Shown piece by piece: positions 50,259 through 58,722 of a stretch of DNA of 64,000 nucleotides (its first letter is position 1; the number at the start of each line of letters is the position of its first letter). The stretch is from Xanthobacter oligotrophicus (GTDB taxonomy: Bacteria; Pseudomonadota; Alphaproteobacteria; Rhizobiales; Xanthobacteraceae). The notes beneath the pieces were generated by a model. It worked only from the letters and a program-made list of their open reading frames with translations, did no database searches and was not told the origin of the DNA. Location of the stretch: NCBI RefSeq assembly GCF_008364685.1, contig NZ_VTTL01000001.1, positions 372,001 to 436,000 of the forward strand, given 5' to 3'. The position numbers and the translations under genes were made by a program.

Positions 50259-51377
50259 ATGCTGGACACCCGCATCAAGCCCATCGTCATGCCCAAGTGG
50301 GGCCTGTCCATGTCGGAGGGCAAGGTCACGGGCTGGCTCAAGCCGCCCGGCACGAAGATCTCCGTCGGCGATGAAATCCTCGAGGTCGAAACCGACAAGA
50401 TCGCCGGCGTGGTGGAGGCGGGCGATGCCGGCATCCTGCGCCGCGCCATCGGCGCCCGCGACACCATCTATCCGGTGAAGGCCCTCATCGGCGTCATCGC
50501 CGACGAAGAGGTGAGCGACGACGAGATCGACGCCTTCGTGGCCGGCTATGCCGCTCCCGCCGAGGACGACGGCGCGGCGGAAGAGAGCGGGCCGAAATAC
50601 GAGTTCGCGGACACACCCTTCGGCCGCCTGCGCTATGCCAAACGCGGCGAGGGCGAGCGCGCCATCGTGCTCATCCACGGCTTCGGCGGCGACCTCGACA
50701 ACTGGCTGTTCAATATCGACGCCTTGGCCGGGGCGGGCACGGTCTATGCCCTCGACCTGCCGGGCCATGGCCAGTCCGACAAGGCCATCGGCGAGGCGAG
50801 CCTTGGCTGGCTCTCCGGCGCGGTGCTCGCCTTCATGGACAAGGTCGGCGTCGGGAAGGCCCATCTGGTCGGCCATTCCATGGGCGGGGCCGTGGCCATG
50901 CGCACCGCGCTGGACCAGCCGGGGCGGGTCGCCTCCCTCGGCCTCATCGGCTCGGCCGGGCTCGGGGCCGAGATCAACAGTGGCTATACGGACGGCTTCG
51001 TCGCCGGCTCGTCCCGCCGCGACATGAAGCCGGTGCTGGAACAGCTTTTCTACGATCCCGGCACGGTCACCCGCCAGCTGGTGGAAGACATCCTGAAGTA
51101 CAAGCGCCTCGACGGGGTAGACGAGGCCTTGCAGGCACTCTCCACGAGCCTGTTCCCCGCCAACCGGCAGAGCGAAATCCTCGCCGACAGGCTGAAGGCG
51201 GCGGATGTGCCGGTGCTCGTGGTCTTCGGCGCCAGCGACAAGGTGATCCCGCCCGCCCATGCCCAGGCTCTCGGAGAGCGGGCCAGGGCGGAGGTGCTCG
51301 GCGAGGCCGGGCACATGGTGCAGATGGAAAAGGCGAACAAGGTCAACGAGCTGCTGCTCGACCACATCGGCCGCTGA
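50259..51377 (+). CDS. acoC: Acetoin dehydrogenase E2 (lipoyl domain plus alpha/beta-hydrolase-type transferase)
   Basis: This 372-residue protein has an N-terminal lipoyl domain with the modified Lys47 in EVETDKIAG, a short acidic linker, and an alpha/beta-hydrolase domain from about residue 115. That domain has HGFGGDLDNW and the nucleophile Ser207 in GHSMGG. This architecture is specific to AcoC-type E2 proteins and differs from the usual CAT-fold transferases. GAGGACACC precedes ATG 50259. It accepts the acetyl group from AcoA/AcoB and passes it to CoA. No E3 (dihydrolipoamide dehydrogenase) gene is in the window. Confidence 0.93.
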   Translation: MLDTRIKPIVMPKWGLSMSEGKVTGWLKPPGTKISVGDEILEVETDKIAGVVEAGDAGILRRAIGARDTIYPVKALIGVIADEEVSDDEIDAFVAGYAAPAEDDGAAEESGPKYEFADTPFGRLRYAKRGEGERAIVLIHGFGGDLDNWLFNIDALAGAGTVYALDLPGHGQSDKAIGEASLGWLSGAVLAFMDKVGVGKAHLVGHSMGGAVAMRTALDQPGRVASLGLIGSAGLGAEINSGYTDGFVAGSSRRDMKPVLEQLFYDPGTVTRQLVEDILKYKRLDGVDEALQALSTSLFPANRQSEILADRLKAADVPVLVVFGASDKVIPPAHAQALGERARAEVLGEAGHMVQMEKANKVNELLLDHIGR

Positions 51378-51495
51378 AAGCCACCCGGCCCCCGGACCAC
51401 GACAACGTCCTACGGCGCCCGCGGCCGTCCTTCCCCGGACGGCCGGCGGCGGCGCGCGGTCGAACGGGGCCGGCAATCATAATCAAGGAGGAACC

Positions 51496-52293
51496 ATGCC
51501 CAGCCTGAAGGACAAGAGCATCGTCATCACCGGCGCGGCCGGTGGCATCGGCGCCGCCATCGCAAAGGCGCTCGCGGCGGATGGCGCCCGCATCACCGTG
51601 GCCGACCTCTCGGAGCCCGCCGCCCGCACCGTGGCCGGCGAGATCACCGCCGCCGGGGGCACCGCCATCGCCGTGGCGGTGGACGTGCGCCAGCGGGCGC
51701 AGGTGCGCGCCCTTCTCGACCAGGCCGTGGCCGCCCACGGCCGGCTCGACGTGCTGTTCAACAATGCCGGGGTGGCCCAGACCCGGCCCTTCCTCGACAT
51801 CACCGAGGACGACTGGCGCTTCGTCACCGACGTGAACGCGCTCGGCGTGCTCATCGGCATGCAGGAGGCCATCAAGACGTTCAAGGTACAGGCAAAAAAT
51901 GGCAAGGGCGGCGGCAAGATCGTCAACACCGCCTCCATCGCCGCCAAGCAGGGCTATGAGCCGCTGGCCCACTACTGCGCCAGCAAGTTCGCCGTGGTGG
52001 CCCTGACCCAGGCCGCCGCCCGCGCCTTCGGCAAGGACGGGATCACCGCCAACGCCTTCTGCCCCGGCGTGGTGGCCACCGACATGTGGAAGACCATCGA
52101 CAAGGGCTTCCGCGACAGCGGCCTCACCAGCCACGACAACGAGGCGTTCGACACCTTCGCCGCCGGCGCCGTGCTGGGCCGGCCCTCCACCCCGGCCGAC
52201 CTGGTGGGCGTGGCGCGCTTCCTCGCCTCCTCCGCCTCCGATTTCATGACCGGCCAGTCCCTGCTGGTGGACGGCGGCATGGTCTTCACCTGA
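51496..52293 (+). CDS. SDR acetoin/diacetyl reductase-like (2,3-butanediol dehydrogenase type)
   Basis: This 265-residue classical SDR has TGAAGGIGAAIAKALA, the NNAG motif, catalytic Ser in NTASIAAKQG and the HYCASKFAVVALTQ Tyr-Lys motif. The loop AFCPGVVATDMW resembles meso-2,3-butanediol/acetoin dehydrogenases. AAGGAGGAACC precedes ATG 51496. It follows acoC by 118 nt with a GC hairpin between them. Its neighbours support interconversion of butanediol, acetoin or diacetyl, but SDR substrate calls from sequence are uncertain. Confidence 0.82.
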   Translation: MPSLKDKSIVITGAAGGIGAAIAKALAADGARITVADLSEPAARTVAGEITAAGGTAIAVAVDVRQRAQVRALLDQAVAAHGRLDVLFNNAGVAQTRPFLDITEDDWRFVTDVNALGVLIGMQEAIKTFKVQAKNGKGGGKIVNTASIAAKQGYEPLAHYCASKFAVVALTQAAARAFGKDGITANAFCPGVVATDMWKTIDKGFRDSGLTSHDNEAFDTFAAGAVLGRPSTPADLVGVARFLASSASDFMTGQSLLVDGGMVFT

Positions 52294-52307
52294 GCGAAAG
52301 AGAGACG

Positions 52308-52658
52308 ATGAGCGAGCAGTCGATATCGAACGAGCTGAAGTCCATGAACCTTCGGTTTGCCACCCTCGGCAAAGCCTTGCCGCAGGTCATGGGCGCGTTC
52401 CGCAACCTGATGTCGGAGGCGTCGAAGTCCGGGAACCTTTCGCCCAAGGTCAAGGAGCTGATGGCGCTGGCCATCGCCGTCCACAAGGGCTGCGGCGATT
52501 GCATTTTGTTCCATGTTTCCAATGCCAAAAGCCATGGCGCCAGCCGCGAGGAGCTGGCCGAGACGCTGGCCGTGGCCATCGAGATGGGCGGCGGCCCCGC
52601 CGCCGTCTACGCCGGCAAGGCCTTGGCCGCCTACGACGCCCTAACCAACGATAAATGA
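52308..52658 (+). CDS. Carboxymuconolactone decarboxylase/AhpD-like protein
   Basis: This 116-residue all-helical protein has the AhpD-type CxxC pair in HKGCGDCILFHV and a conserved His three residues after the second Cys region, with MALAIAVHKG ahead of it. It starts 14 nt after the SDR stop. AhpD-like proteins use the CxxC for peroxide or thiol redox chemistry; the CMD enzymes proper lack it. Its place between the SDR and the butanediol dehydrogenase, repeated in some aco/bud clusters, suggests protection of a lipoyl or thiol component. The role is an inference. Confidence 0.82.
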   Translation: MSEQSISNELKSMNLRFATLGKALPQVMGAFRNLMSEASKSGNLSPKVKELMALAIAVHKGCGDCILFHVSNAKSHGASREELAETLAVAIEMGGGPAAVYAGKALAAYDALTNDK

Positions 52659-52671
52659 AGGAGAAACGCCC

Positions 52672-53742
52672 ATGAAGGCCGCCCGCTTCCACGCCCGCCG
52701 CGACGTGCGCGTCGAAGACATCCCCGCCCCTCCCGACCAGCCGGGTCCCCGCCAAGTCCTTGTGCACAATCGCTTTTGCGGCATCTGCGGCACCGATTTG
52801 CATGAGTATGCCGCCGGCCCCATCTTCATACCCACCCAGCCCCACCCCTACACCGGCGCCAAGGCCCCCCAGATCCTGGGCCATGAATACGGTGGAACCG
52901 TTGTGGCTATTGGATCTTCGGTCACCAACGTGGCCGTTGGCGACCGGGTCGCGGTCCAGCCCATGGTCTCCCCGAGGGATGATTATTTCGGCCAGCGCGG
53001 CCTCTACCAATTGAGCGAGAGCCTCGCCATCATCGGCCTCGCATGGCCGTGGGGCGGCATGGCGGAATACTCGCTTGTCAATGATTACAACGTGTTCCGC
53101 GTGCCCGACAGCGTGAGCGACGAACAGGCCGCCCTCATCGAGCCCACCGCCGTGACCGTCTATGCGGCCGAGCGCGGCGGCGTGAAGCCCGGCGACAGCG
53201 TGCTCGTCACCGGCGCCGGCCCCATCGGCCAATTGCAGGTGCTGGCGGCGCGGGCGGCCGGGGCAACCCGGATTTTCCTTAGCGATACCAATGACAACCG
53301 CCTCGCCATGGCCCGCCAGATCCTGCCCGATGTCATCACCCTGAACCCCCGCTCGGACAAGGTGCCGGAGGCCATCCGCGACCAGACCGAGGGCGGCGTG
53401 GGCGTCGACGTGGCGCTGGAGTGCGTAGGCGCCGAGGCGGCGCTTGGCACCTGCATCGATGCGGTGCGCCGGCAGGGCGTGGTGGTGCAGGTGGGCCTCC
53501 ACGTGGGCAAGCCCGCCGTGGATGGATTCACCATTACGTTCAAGGACATCGATGTCCGCGGCTCGTGGTGCTACACGACGCTCATGTGGCCGCGCGTCGC
53601 CGCCCTCATCGGCGGCGGCATCCTGCCGGCGGAGAAGGTGGTGACCCGCCGCATCCGCCTCGACGAGGTGGTGGAAAACGGCTTCGAGGCCCTGCTGAGC
53701 CCGGCTGGAACGGAACTGAAGATCCTCATCGACCTTCAGTGA
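52672..53742 (+). CDS. Zinc-dependent 2,3-butanediol dehydrogenase (MDR family)
   Basis: This 356-residue protein has the zinc alcohol dehydrogenase layout: the catalytic zinc Cys in CGICGTDLHEYAAG near residue 38, GHEYGGTV near residue 71, and a Rossmann segment VTGAGPIGQLQVLAARAAGA near residue 178. A long insert with YTGAKAPQILG is typical of (R,R)-butanediol dehydrogenases. The four structural-zinc cysteines common in liver-type enzymes are not seen. AAGGAGAAACGCCC precedes ATG 52672, 13 nt after the AhpD-like gene. It should oxidise 2,3-butanediol to acetoin for the Aco enzymes. Confidence 0.88.
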   Translation: MKAARFHARRDVRVEDIPAPPDQPGPRQVLVHNRFCGICGTDLHEYAAGPIFIPTQPHPYTGAKAPQILGHEYGGTVVAIGSSVTNVAVGDRVAVQPMVSPRDDYFGQRGLYQLSESLAIIGLAWPWGGMAEYSLVNDYNVFRVPDSVSDEQAALIEPTAVTVYAAERGGVKPGDSVLVTGAGPIGQLQVLAARAAGATRIFLSDTNDNRLAMARQILPDVITLNPRSDKVPEAIRDQTEGGVGVDVALECVGAEAALGTCIDAVRRQGVVVQVGLHVGKPAVDGFTITFKDIDVRGSWCYTTLMWPRVAALIGGGILPAEKVVTRRIRLDEVVENGFEALLSPAGTELKILIDLQ

Positions 53743-53788
53743 GAGACGCGCAGGCCGGGGTGCCTCATCCCGCTCCGGTCTGCGCTTG

Positions 53789-53823
53789 GCCCGGCGGAGG
53801 CGGTTCACCCGCCCCCGCCGGGC
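53789..53823 (+). terminator. GC hairpin after the butanediol dehydrogenase gene
   Basis: GCCCGGCGG pairs with CCGCCGGGC across a 17-nt loop that itself can pair (GGCGGTTCACCCGCC). It lies about 47 nt after the stop and lacks a T-tract, so termination is only probable. Confidence 0.45.
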
Positions 53824-53924
53824 GGCCATTCCGATCCGTCCCGACGGCCCCTGGCTAGCCGCAGCGATCCACCTCGCATAAGCTTTCGTATCCGGAATGA
53901 CGGTAACGACGGCGGCGGGAGCCT

Positions 53925-54845
53925 ATGTTCGACGCGGTGATCATCGGCGGGGGGCCAGCGGGGGCGTCATGCGCCCTGTGGCTGAAGATGCTCGGCTTCC
54001 GCCCCTGCATCATCGAGCGCAGGCAGGTCCTGGGCGGCCTGCAGAACGATAATCCCTATCCCAACAAGTGGATGGCCCCGGTCCGCGACAAGACCGGGTT
54101 CGAGGTCGCCGCCGACATCCATCGCCACGTGATGGAGCACGACATCGTCTGCCGCCTCGGTGAATCCGTCACCGCGCTGGAGGTGGTGGAGGGCGGCTTC
54201 CGCATCACCACGGCGGGCGGCGAGACGCTGCTCGGGCGCACCTGCGTGCTGGCCTCGGGGGTGCGGCCGGTGAAGGGCGGCTTCACGGAATCCCACGAGG
54301 TGATCATCGGGCCCGGCCGCACCATGTTCAACGCGGATTTCGAGCAGCAATCCGTCGCCATCCTCGGCGGCGGCGACAATGCCTTCGAGAACTACATCTT
54401 CGTGCGCAAGCGCGGGGCGGACCGCGTCACCCTTTATGCCCGCACCATCCGCGCCCGACGCGAGTTCCTGGAAAAGGTGCCCCCCGCGGACGTGCGCATC
54501 GGCACCTATCCGGTGGCCCCCGAAATCCCCGAGGTGGCAGGCCGGCGCTTCGACCGCATCGTGGTGCTGTACGGCTGGGAGCCCTACCTGCCCTATGCCC
54601 GGCACCTCGACCTTGCCCGCGATCCGCGCGGCTTCGTGGAGACCAGCGCGGATTGCGAGACCTCCATCCCCGACCTCTACGCCATCGGCGAGATCGCCCA
54701 GCGCATGCATCCCTGCTGCGCCACCTCCATGGCGGACGGGGTGGTGGCGGCAAAGGCCATCCAGCGCACGCTGGAGCAGGACGCCGTCGCGCGCTTCGCC
54801 GAGCGGGTGCGCCGGGCGGCGGCCTCCGATCCGGTTCGGGGATAG
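53925..54845 (+). CDS. Thioredoxin-reductase-fold FAD/NAD(P) oxidoreductase without CxxC
   Basis: This 306-residue flavoprotein has the FAD motif IIGGGPAGASCALW at the N-terminus, the NAD(P) Rossmann segment AILGGGDNAFEN near residue 145, and the FAD-ribityl motif DLYAIGEIAQ near residue 250. It resembles thioredoxin reductase in length and order, but the redox CxxC between the two nucleotide domains is absent. A ferredoxin/flavodoxin reductase or another two-domain oxidase is thus more likely. GGGAGCC precedes ATG 53925. It converges with the ABC transporter genes, its stop being 9 nt from theirs. Confidence 0.83.
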   Translation: MFDAVIIGGGPAGASCALWLKMLGFRPCIIERRQVLGGLQNDNPYPNKWMAPVRDKTGFEVAADIHRHVMEHDIVCRLGESVTALEVVEGGFRITTAGGETLLGRTCVLASGVRPVKGGFTESHEVIIGPGRTMFNADFEQQSVAILGGGDNAFENYIFVRKRGADRVTLYARTIRARREFLEKVPPADVRIGTYPVAPEIPEVAGRRFDRIVVLYGWEPYLPYARHLDLARDPRGFVETSADCETSIPDLYAIGEIAQRMHPCCATSMADGVVAAKAIQRTLEQDAVARFAERVRRAAASDPVRG

Positions 54846-54854
54846 GAGCCGCTT

Positions 54855-55652
54855 TCAGCGTACCGGAGCAGGCTTGCCGAGGCTTGGGAATAAAGGGAGA
54901 TCGCTCCGCAAAGGCGCTCCCGCCATCACCGGCGCGGCAAGCGCTGCCGCCACATCCGGCCGCCTCAGGAGGGCGGCAGCGGCCTCGAACACCGCTCCGG
55001 GCGCGGCCTCGGGGCGGATCGGCTGCTGCGGGAGATCCACCACCACCCGCGCCGGACGGGGGGACAGCACCACGATGCGGTCGGCGAGGCGCACGGCCTC
55101 GGTGATGTCGTGGGTGACAAACAGGGCCGCCGCCCCCGCCCCTTCCACCTCGGTCCGCAGCAGGGCCTGAAGATCGCCGCGCAGGCCCACATCGAGGGCG
55201 GAGAACGGCTCATCCATCAGCACCAGGTCCGGCCTTAGCGCGAAGGCGCGGGCGATGGCGACCCGCTGCTGCATGCCGCCGGAGAGCTGCGCCGGCCGCT
55301 TGCCGAGATCGGCGGCGCTCAGGCCGAGCCGCCGCAGGATCGCCTCGGCGGCCGCGCGGCGCTCCGCCTTGGCCATTCCAAGCGCCTTGAGGCCGAAGGC
55401 GGCGTTGTCGCGCGCGTTGGCCCAGGGCATCAGCCGGGGATCCTGGAACACCATGGCGGTGCGCGCGAAGCCGTTGGCCACCCGCCCGGCCTGAGCCGCC
55501 TCAACGCCGGCGGCGAGGCGCAGCAGGCTGGTCTTGCCGCAGCCGGAGGGGCCGAGCAACACGACGAGTTCGCCGGGCTTCACCACCAGATCGATGCCCG
55601 CCAGCACAGGCGCGCCATCGAAGGCGAGATGTAGCCGCTCCAGCGCCAGCAT
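54855..55652 (-). CDS. SsuB/TauB-like ABC transporter ATP-binding protein
   Basis: This 265-residue ATPase has Walker A GPSGCGKTS near residue 39, the signature LSGGMQQRVAIARAFA, Walker B VLMDEPFSALD and switch His in FVTHDITEA. ATG 55652 lies 2 nt after the permease stop; the longer frame runs into the permease gene and is not used. The C-terminus has a family-variable tail. It powers the second NMT1/Ssu-type transporter of the window, and its Walker A and Q-loop sequences differ clearly from those of the gene at 39683. Confidence 0.9.
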   Translation of the reverse strand: MLALERLHLAFDGAPVLAGIDLVVKPGELVVLLGPSGCGKTSLLRLAAGVEAAQAGRVANGFARTAMVFQDPRLMPWANARDNAAFGLKALGMAKAERRAAAEAILRRLGLSAADLGKRPAQLSGGMQQRVAIARAFALRPDLVLMDEPFSALDVGLRGDLQALLRTEVEGAGAAALFVTHDITEAVRLADRIVVLSPRPARVVVDLPQQPIRPEAAPGAVFEAAAALLRRPDVAAALAAPVMAGAPLRSDLPLFPSLGKPAPVR

Positions 55653-55654
55653 GA

Positions 55655-56446
55655 TCAGGCCTCTGCCCGGGCGCCGACCCGGCCCTCCCGCGACGCCCGC
55701 CAGCCGCGCAGGGGCGCCAGCAGCATGGCGTCGGCGACCAACAGCACGACGACCGCGAGCACGATCCACGCCATGGTGGCGGCAAGATCGAAATGGGAGC
55801 GGGCAGTGGCGAGGCCGCCGCCGACCCCGTCGGCGCCGCTGAGCACTTCCGCCATCACCGCCACCTTGAAAGAGAAGGCGAGCGCGGTGGCCAGCGCCGG
55901 CAACAGGAAGTCGGCCAGCGCCGGCAGCACGAGGTCAGTGAGGCGCTGGAGCGGCGGCGCGCGATAGAGCAGCGCCATCTCGGTGAGGGCCGGATCGCGG
56001 CTGGCGACGCCCTCCAGCGCAGCAAGGAAGAGGATGGGCGCCGCCGTGATCGCCACGGTGAAGCCCGCCGCCGCGCCGCCGGGGCCGAACCACAGCAGCG
56101 CCAGCACCACCCAGGCGATGGGCGGCGTGCCCAGCAGCGCCGTGAACACCGGGCGGGACATGGCCCCCACCGGCAGAACCAGCCCGCCGGCGATGCCCAG
56201 CACCAGCCCAACCAAGCCGCCTGCAAGGCACCCGCCGAGGGCGTGGACGAGGGTGGCAAGAAGCGCCGGGCCGGCGACACCGCTCGCCACCAGGCGGACC
56301 ATGGCCTGTCCTGTGTCCTGAAGGCTCGGCAGCACGAAAGGACCGAAAGCAGTGGCGCCCCATTGCCAGGCGAGGGCGAGGAGGCCGAGGCCCGCCGCTG
56401 TCCACGCCGCACGCGCGGCGGCTGTGCGAAAGCCGGGACGGGCCAT
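55655..56446 (-). CDS. SsuC/TauC-like ABC transporter permease
   Basis: This 263-residue BPD-type permease has about 6 membrane helices. The EAA-loop region is less canonical (YRAPPLQRLTDLVLPALADF near residue 160), although its placement is right. GAGGC precedes ATG 56446, 7 nt after the binding-protein stop. It should pair with the ATPase 2 nt downstream. The hydrophobic segments are unusually rich in Ala, Gly and Leu. The substrate is unknown. Confidence 0.88.
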   Translation of the reverse strand: MARPGFRTAAARAAWTAAGLGLLALAWQWGATAFGPFVLPSLQDTGQAMVRLVASGVAGPALLATLVHALGGCLAGGLVGLVLGIAGGLVLPVGAMSRPVFTALLGTPPIAWVVLALLWFGPGGAAAGFTVAITAAPILFLAALEGVASRDPALTEMALLYRAPPLQRLTDLVLPALADFLLPALATALAFSFKVAVMAEVLSGADGVGGGLATARSHFDLAATMAWIVLAVVVLLVADAMLLAPLRGWRASREGRVGARAEA

Positions 56447-56453
56447 GGGTGCC

Positions 56454-57449
56454 TCAGAAATTCACGTAGAAGCTGTCGGGCGGCAGCTTACCGGCCAGCG
56501 CATCCGGCTCGAAGGCCAGCAGCGTCTCGTAGAAGGCGATGAGCCCGGCTTTCTGCTGCGCCGCCGGCTCGGCCACCACGTTGAAGTGGTCGAGGGCATT
56601 GGCGAACATGTGGGCCTTCACGTCCATCTTCTGCTCGGCGAGCTGGCCCGCCTCCGGCCTGTTGGCCATCACCCAGTCGCGGGCACCGGGCAGGCCGGCG
56701 CCGAGCGCCGCGATCAGCTCCGGGCTTTGCTCGATCAGCCGCTCGTGCATGGCGATGCCGGCCATGGGCAGGCCGAGGCCCTTGTGTTGCGCCTTCCAGT
56801 CCTCCTGCAGGCTGATGGCGCGGTTGAGGGTGCGGCCCTCCTTCTTCGCCATCATGATGGCCGCGGTGGCCGGCGGCTCGGAGAGGATGGCGGTAGTGGC
56901 GCGCCCGGCGGCCAGCATCTGCGCCGCCTCCATGGGGGTGCGCACATAGGTGATGGTCATGTCCTTGTCCGGGTCCATGCCATAGCCCTTGGCGATGGAA
57001 CGGAAGACGAGGTCGGGCATGTCGTTCTTGAAGAAGCCGACCAGTTCCTTGCCGGCGAGGTCCTTGAACGACTTGATGCTCTCATCCGCCGAGACCACGA
57101 ACAGATGGCCCATGGACAGGATGGCGAACAGCTTCAGCGGCAGGCCGCGATTGGCGAGGTTCGCTGGCACATGGGTGGGGGTGGTGAAAAGGCTGGTGCG
57201 GCCGGAGACGATGGCGGCGCGCAGTTCGTCCGTGTCGCGCCACAGGCGGAAGGCGGCGCCGGGCGCCACCTGATCGAGCGCGCCGGACTGGATGAGGCGC
57301 AGCAGCACGATGGTGGAGCCATTGGGCGCACCGAGAATCTCGAGCCCCTGCGCCGGGGCCGCCAGCGCCGGCAGCTTCGGCAGGGCGAGCGCCCCGGCGG
57401 AGCCTGCGAGCGCGCCCAGCAGCGCGCGCCGATTAAGCAATCCGTTCAT
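56454..57449 (-). CDS. NMT1-like substrate-binding protein with a Tat-type signal
   Basis: This 331-residue protein has an N-terminal NRRALLGALAGSAGAL segment with twin Arg and a moderately hydrophobic core, cleaved near ALAA-PA, which suggests Tat export after folding. A type II fold follows, with EILGAPNGSTIVLL and FKDLAGKELVGFF. ATG 57449 follows GGGGGAATTTCC; the longer frame is not used. It is the first gene of the three-gene transporter. Members bind sulfonates, nitrate, thiamine precursors or metal-linked anions. Tat use hints at a cofactor or metal complex, but this is only a suggestion. Confidence 0.85.
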   Translation of the reverse strand: MNGLLNRRALLGALAGSAGALALPKLPALAAPAQGLEILGAPNGSTIVLLRLIQSGALDQVAPGAAFRLWRDTDELRAAIVSGRTSLFTTPTHVPANLANRGLPLKLFAILSMGHLFVVSADESIKSFKDLAGKELVGFFKNDMPDLVFRSIAKGYGMDPDKDMTITYVRTPMEAAQMLAAGRATTAILSEPPATAAIMMAKKEGRTLNRAISLQEDWKAQHKGLGLPMAGIAMHERLIEQSPELIAALGAGLPGARDWVMANRPEAGQLAEQKMDVKAHMFANALDHFNVVAEPAAQQKAGLIAFYETLLAFEPDALAGKLPPDSFYVNF

Positions 57450-57744
57450 GGAAATTCCCCCGGACAATGCAGGCGCCGAAACATGAGGCGCGCTTAAGCT
57501 ATATTCCATGAGATATAATAAATCGCCACCTCGACCAAGCCGCCTTTCGCACTGGACCGAAGGCCTTGGTGCCGCAGCCGCGTGGCTTCTCACCGGCCCG
57601 GGACCCGCGCGGCTTCCACTTGTGCAGGAGGGAACAGGCCGCATTCGGCAACGCTAACGACGCGGCCCTTGGCGGGACGCGCCGCGCACGGCAAGATCGC
57701 GCCGCGGGTGGGAGCTTGATGGCGAGACCTCGGGGGGAATGGGC
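57450..57744. other. Divergent intergenic region with an AT-rich core
   Basis: The gap separates the Tat-type binding-protein gene (left) from the solute-binding gene (right). An AT-rich patch at 57497-57524 includes TATAAT at 57514-57519, but no -35 box at proper spacing was found. The rest is GC-rich and no gene was seen. Confidence 0.5.
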
Positions 57745-58635
57745 ATGGCGACAAGAACCGGTCAATCAGCAGGTGCGAGCGTCCCCATGCGAGGCCTGTC
57801 GACGGCCCTCGCGGCGCTGGCGATCCTCGCCGCCTTCGCGGTTCCAGCCGGGGCCCAGACCCTCGACCGGGTGGCGGGCGGCGAAGCCTTCCGCATCGGC
57901 TATCGCCAGTTCGCCCCGCCCTATTCCTACGCCGCCGCCAACGGCCAGCCCTCGGGCTATATCGTAGACCTATGCCGCGAGGTGGCGGACGGGGTGAAGC
58001 GGACGCTGAAGCTGCCGGCCATGAAGGTGGATTATGTGAAGGTCACGGCCGAGGACCGCTTCGAGGCGGTGCGCGACGGGCGTATCGACATCCTGTGCGA
58101 GCCGTCCTCCATGACCATGTCGCGGCGGGCGCTGGTGGATTTCTCGCTGCCCACCTTCTTGGACGGGGCGGGCGTGGTCACCCGCGGCACGCCGGTGAAG
58201 GGGCTGGAGGACCTCAAGGGCAAGAAGGTGGGCGTGCTGCGCGGCACCACCACCGAGGAGACCCTGCGCTCCACCCTCGGGCAGATGCGCATTGCCGCCG
58301 ATATCGTCACCGTCACCGACCATCCGGACGGGCTCAAGCAGCTCGCAGACGGCAAGCTCGACGCCTATTTCGGCGATCGCGGCATCCTCAACTACCTGAT
58401 CGCCAACAGCCCGGCAGGCAACCGCCTCAGCCTCTCCGACCAGTATTTCACCTTCGAGACCTACGCCCTCGCCCTGCCCCGCGGCGACCAGGCCTTCCGC
58501 CTGGTGGTGGACGCGACGCTCGCGGACCTCTACCGCACCGAGCGTATCCGCGACATCTATGCCAGGAGCTTCGGCAAATTCCCGCCGGACCAGTTCCTCA
58601 ACGCGCTCTTCGTCATCAACGGCGTGCCGAAATAA
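57745..58635 (+). CDS. Orphan periplasmic solute-binding protein (SBP_bac_3, amino-acid type)
   Basis: This 296-residue exported protein has a signal peptide (STALAALAILAAFAVPAGAQ region) and the family 3 binding fold with FRIGYRQFAPPYSY, GYIVDLCREVADGVK and LKGKKVGVLRGTT segments. ATG 57745 is chosen because GGGGGG lies 7 nt upstream; ATG 57739 is too close to it. It has no permease or ATPase next to it. It precedes eutB by 87 nt, so it may bind ethanolamine or a related amine, or be part of a transporter elsewhere. A sensor role is also possible. Confidence 0.85.
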   Translation: MATRTGQSAGASVPMRGLSTALAALAILAAFAVPAGAQTLDRVAGGEAFRIGYRQFAPPYSYAAANGQPSGYIVDLCREVADGVKRTLKLPAMKVDYVKVTAEDRFEAVRDGRIDILCEPSSMTMSRRALVDFSLPTFLDGAGVVTRGTPVKGLEDLKGKKVGVLRGTTTEETLRSTLGQMRIAADIVTVTDHPDGLKQLADGKLDAYFGDRGILNYLIANSPAGNRLSLSDQYFTFETYALALPRGDQAFRLVVDATLADLYRTERIRDIYARSFGKFPPDQFLNALFVINGVPK

Positions 58636-58665
58636 CGCGCGGCGCCGACAAGCCAGTTTCCCCAG

Positions 58666-58681
58666 AGGCATATTTGTTGCA
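58666..58681 (+). promoter_or_regulatory. Possible sigma-54 promoter ahead of eutB
   Basis: AGGCATATTTGTTGCA has a perfect TTGCA -12 box and GG/GC 12 nt apart, but the -24 box differs at three positions. The start point would be near 58692, 31 nt before eutB. Sigma-54 activators control ethanolamine use in Pseudomonas, so this is plausible but unproven. Confidence 0.4.
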
Positions 58682-58722
58682 GGAAAAGAGGTCCCTGCCC
58701 CGGACAGAGCGTGGAGACCGCC

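Noticed and set aside
57514-57519. TATAAT as a sigma-70 promoter for the orphan binding protein
   Set aside because: No -35 box occurs at 16-18 nt and the distance to the gene is over 220 nt, so it was not listed as a promoter.
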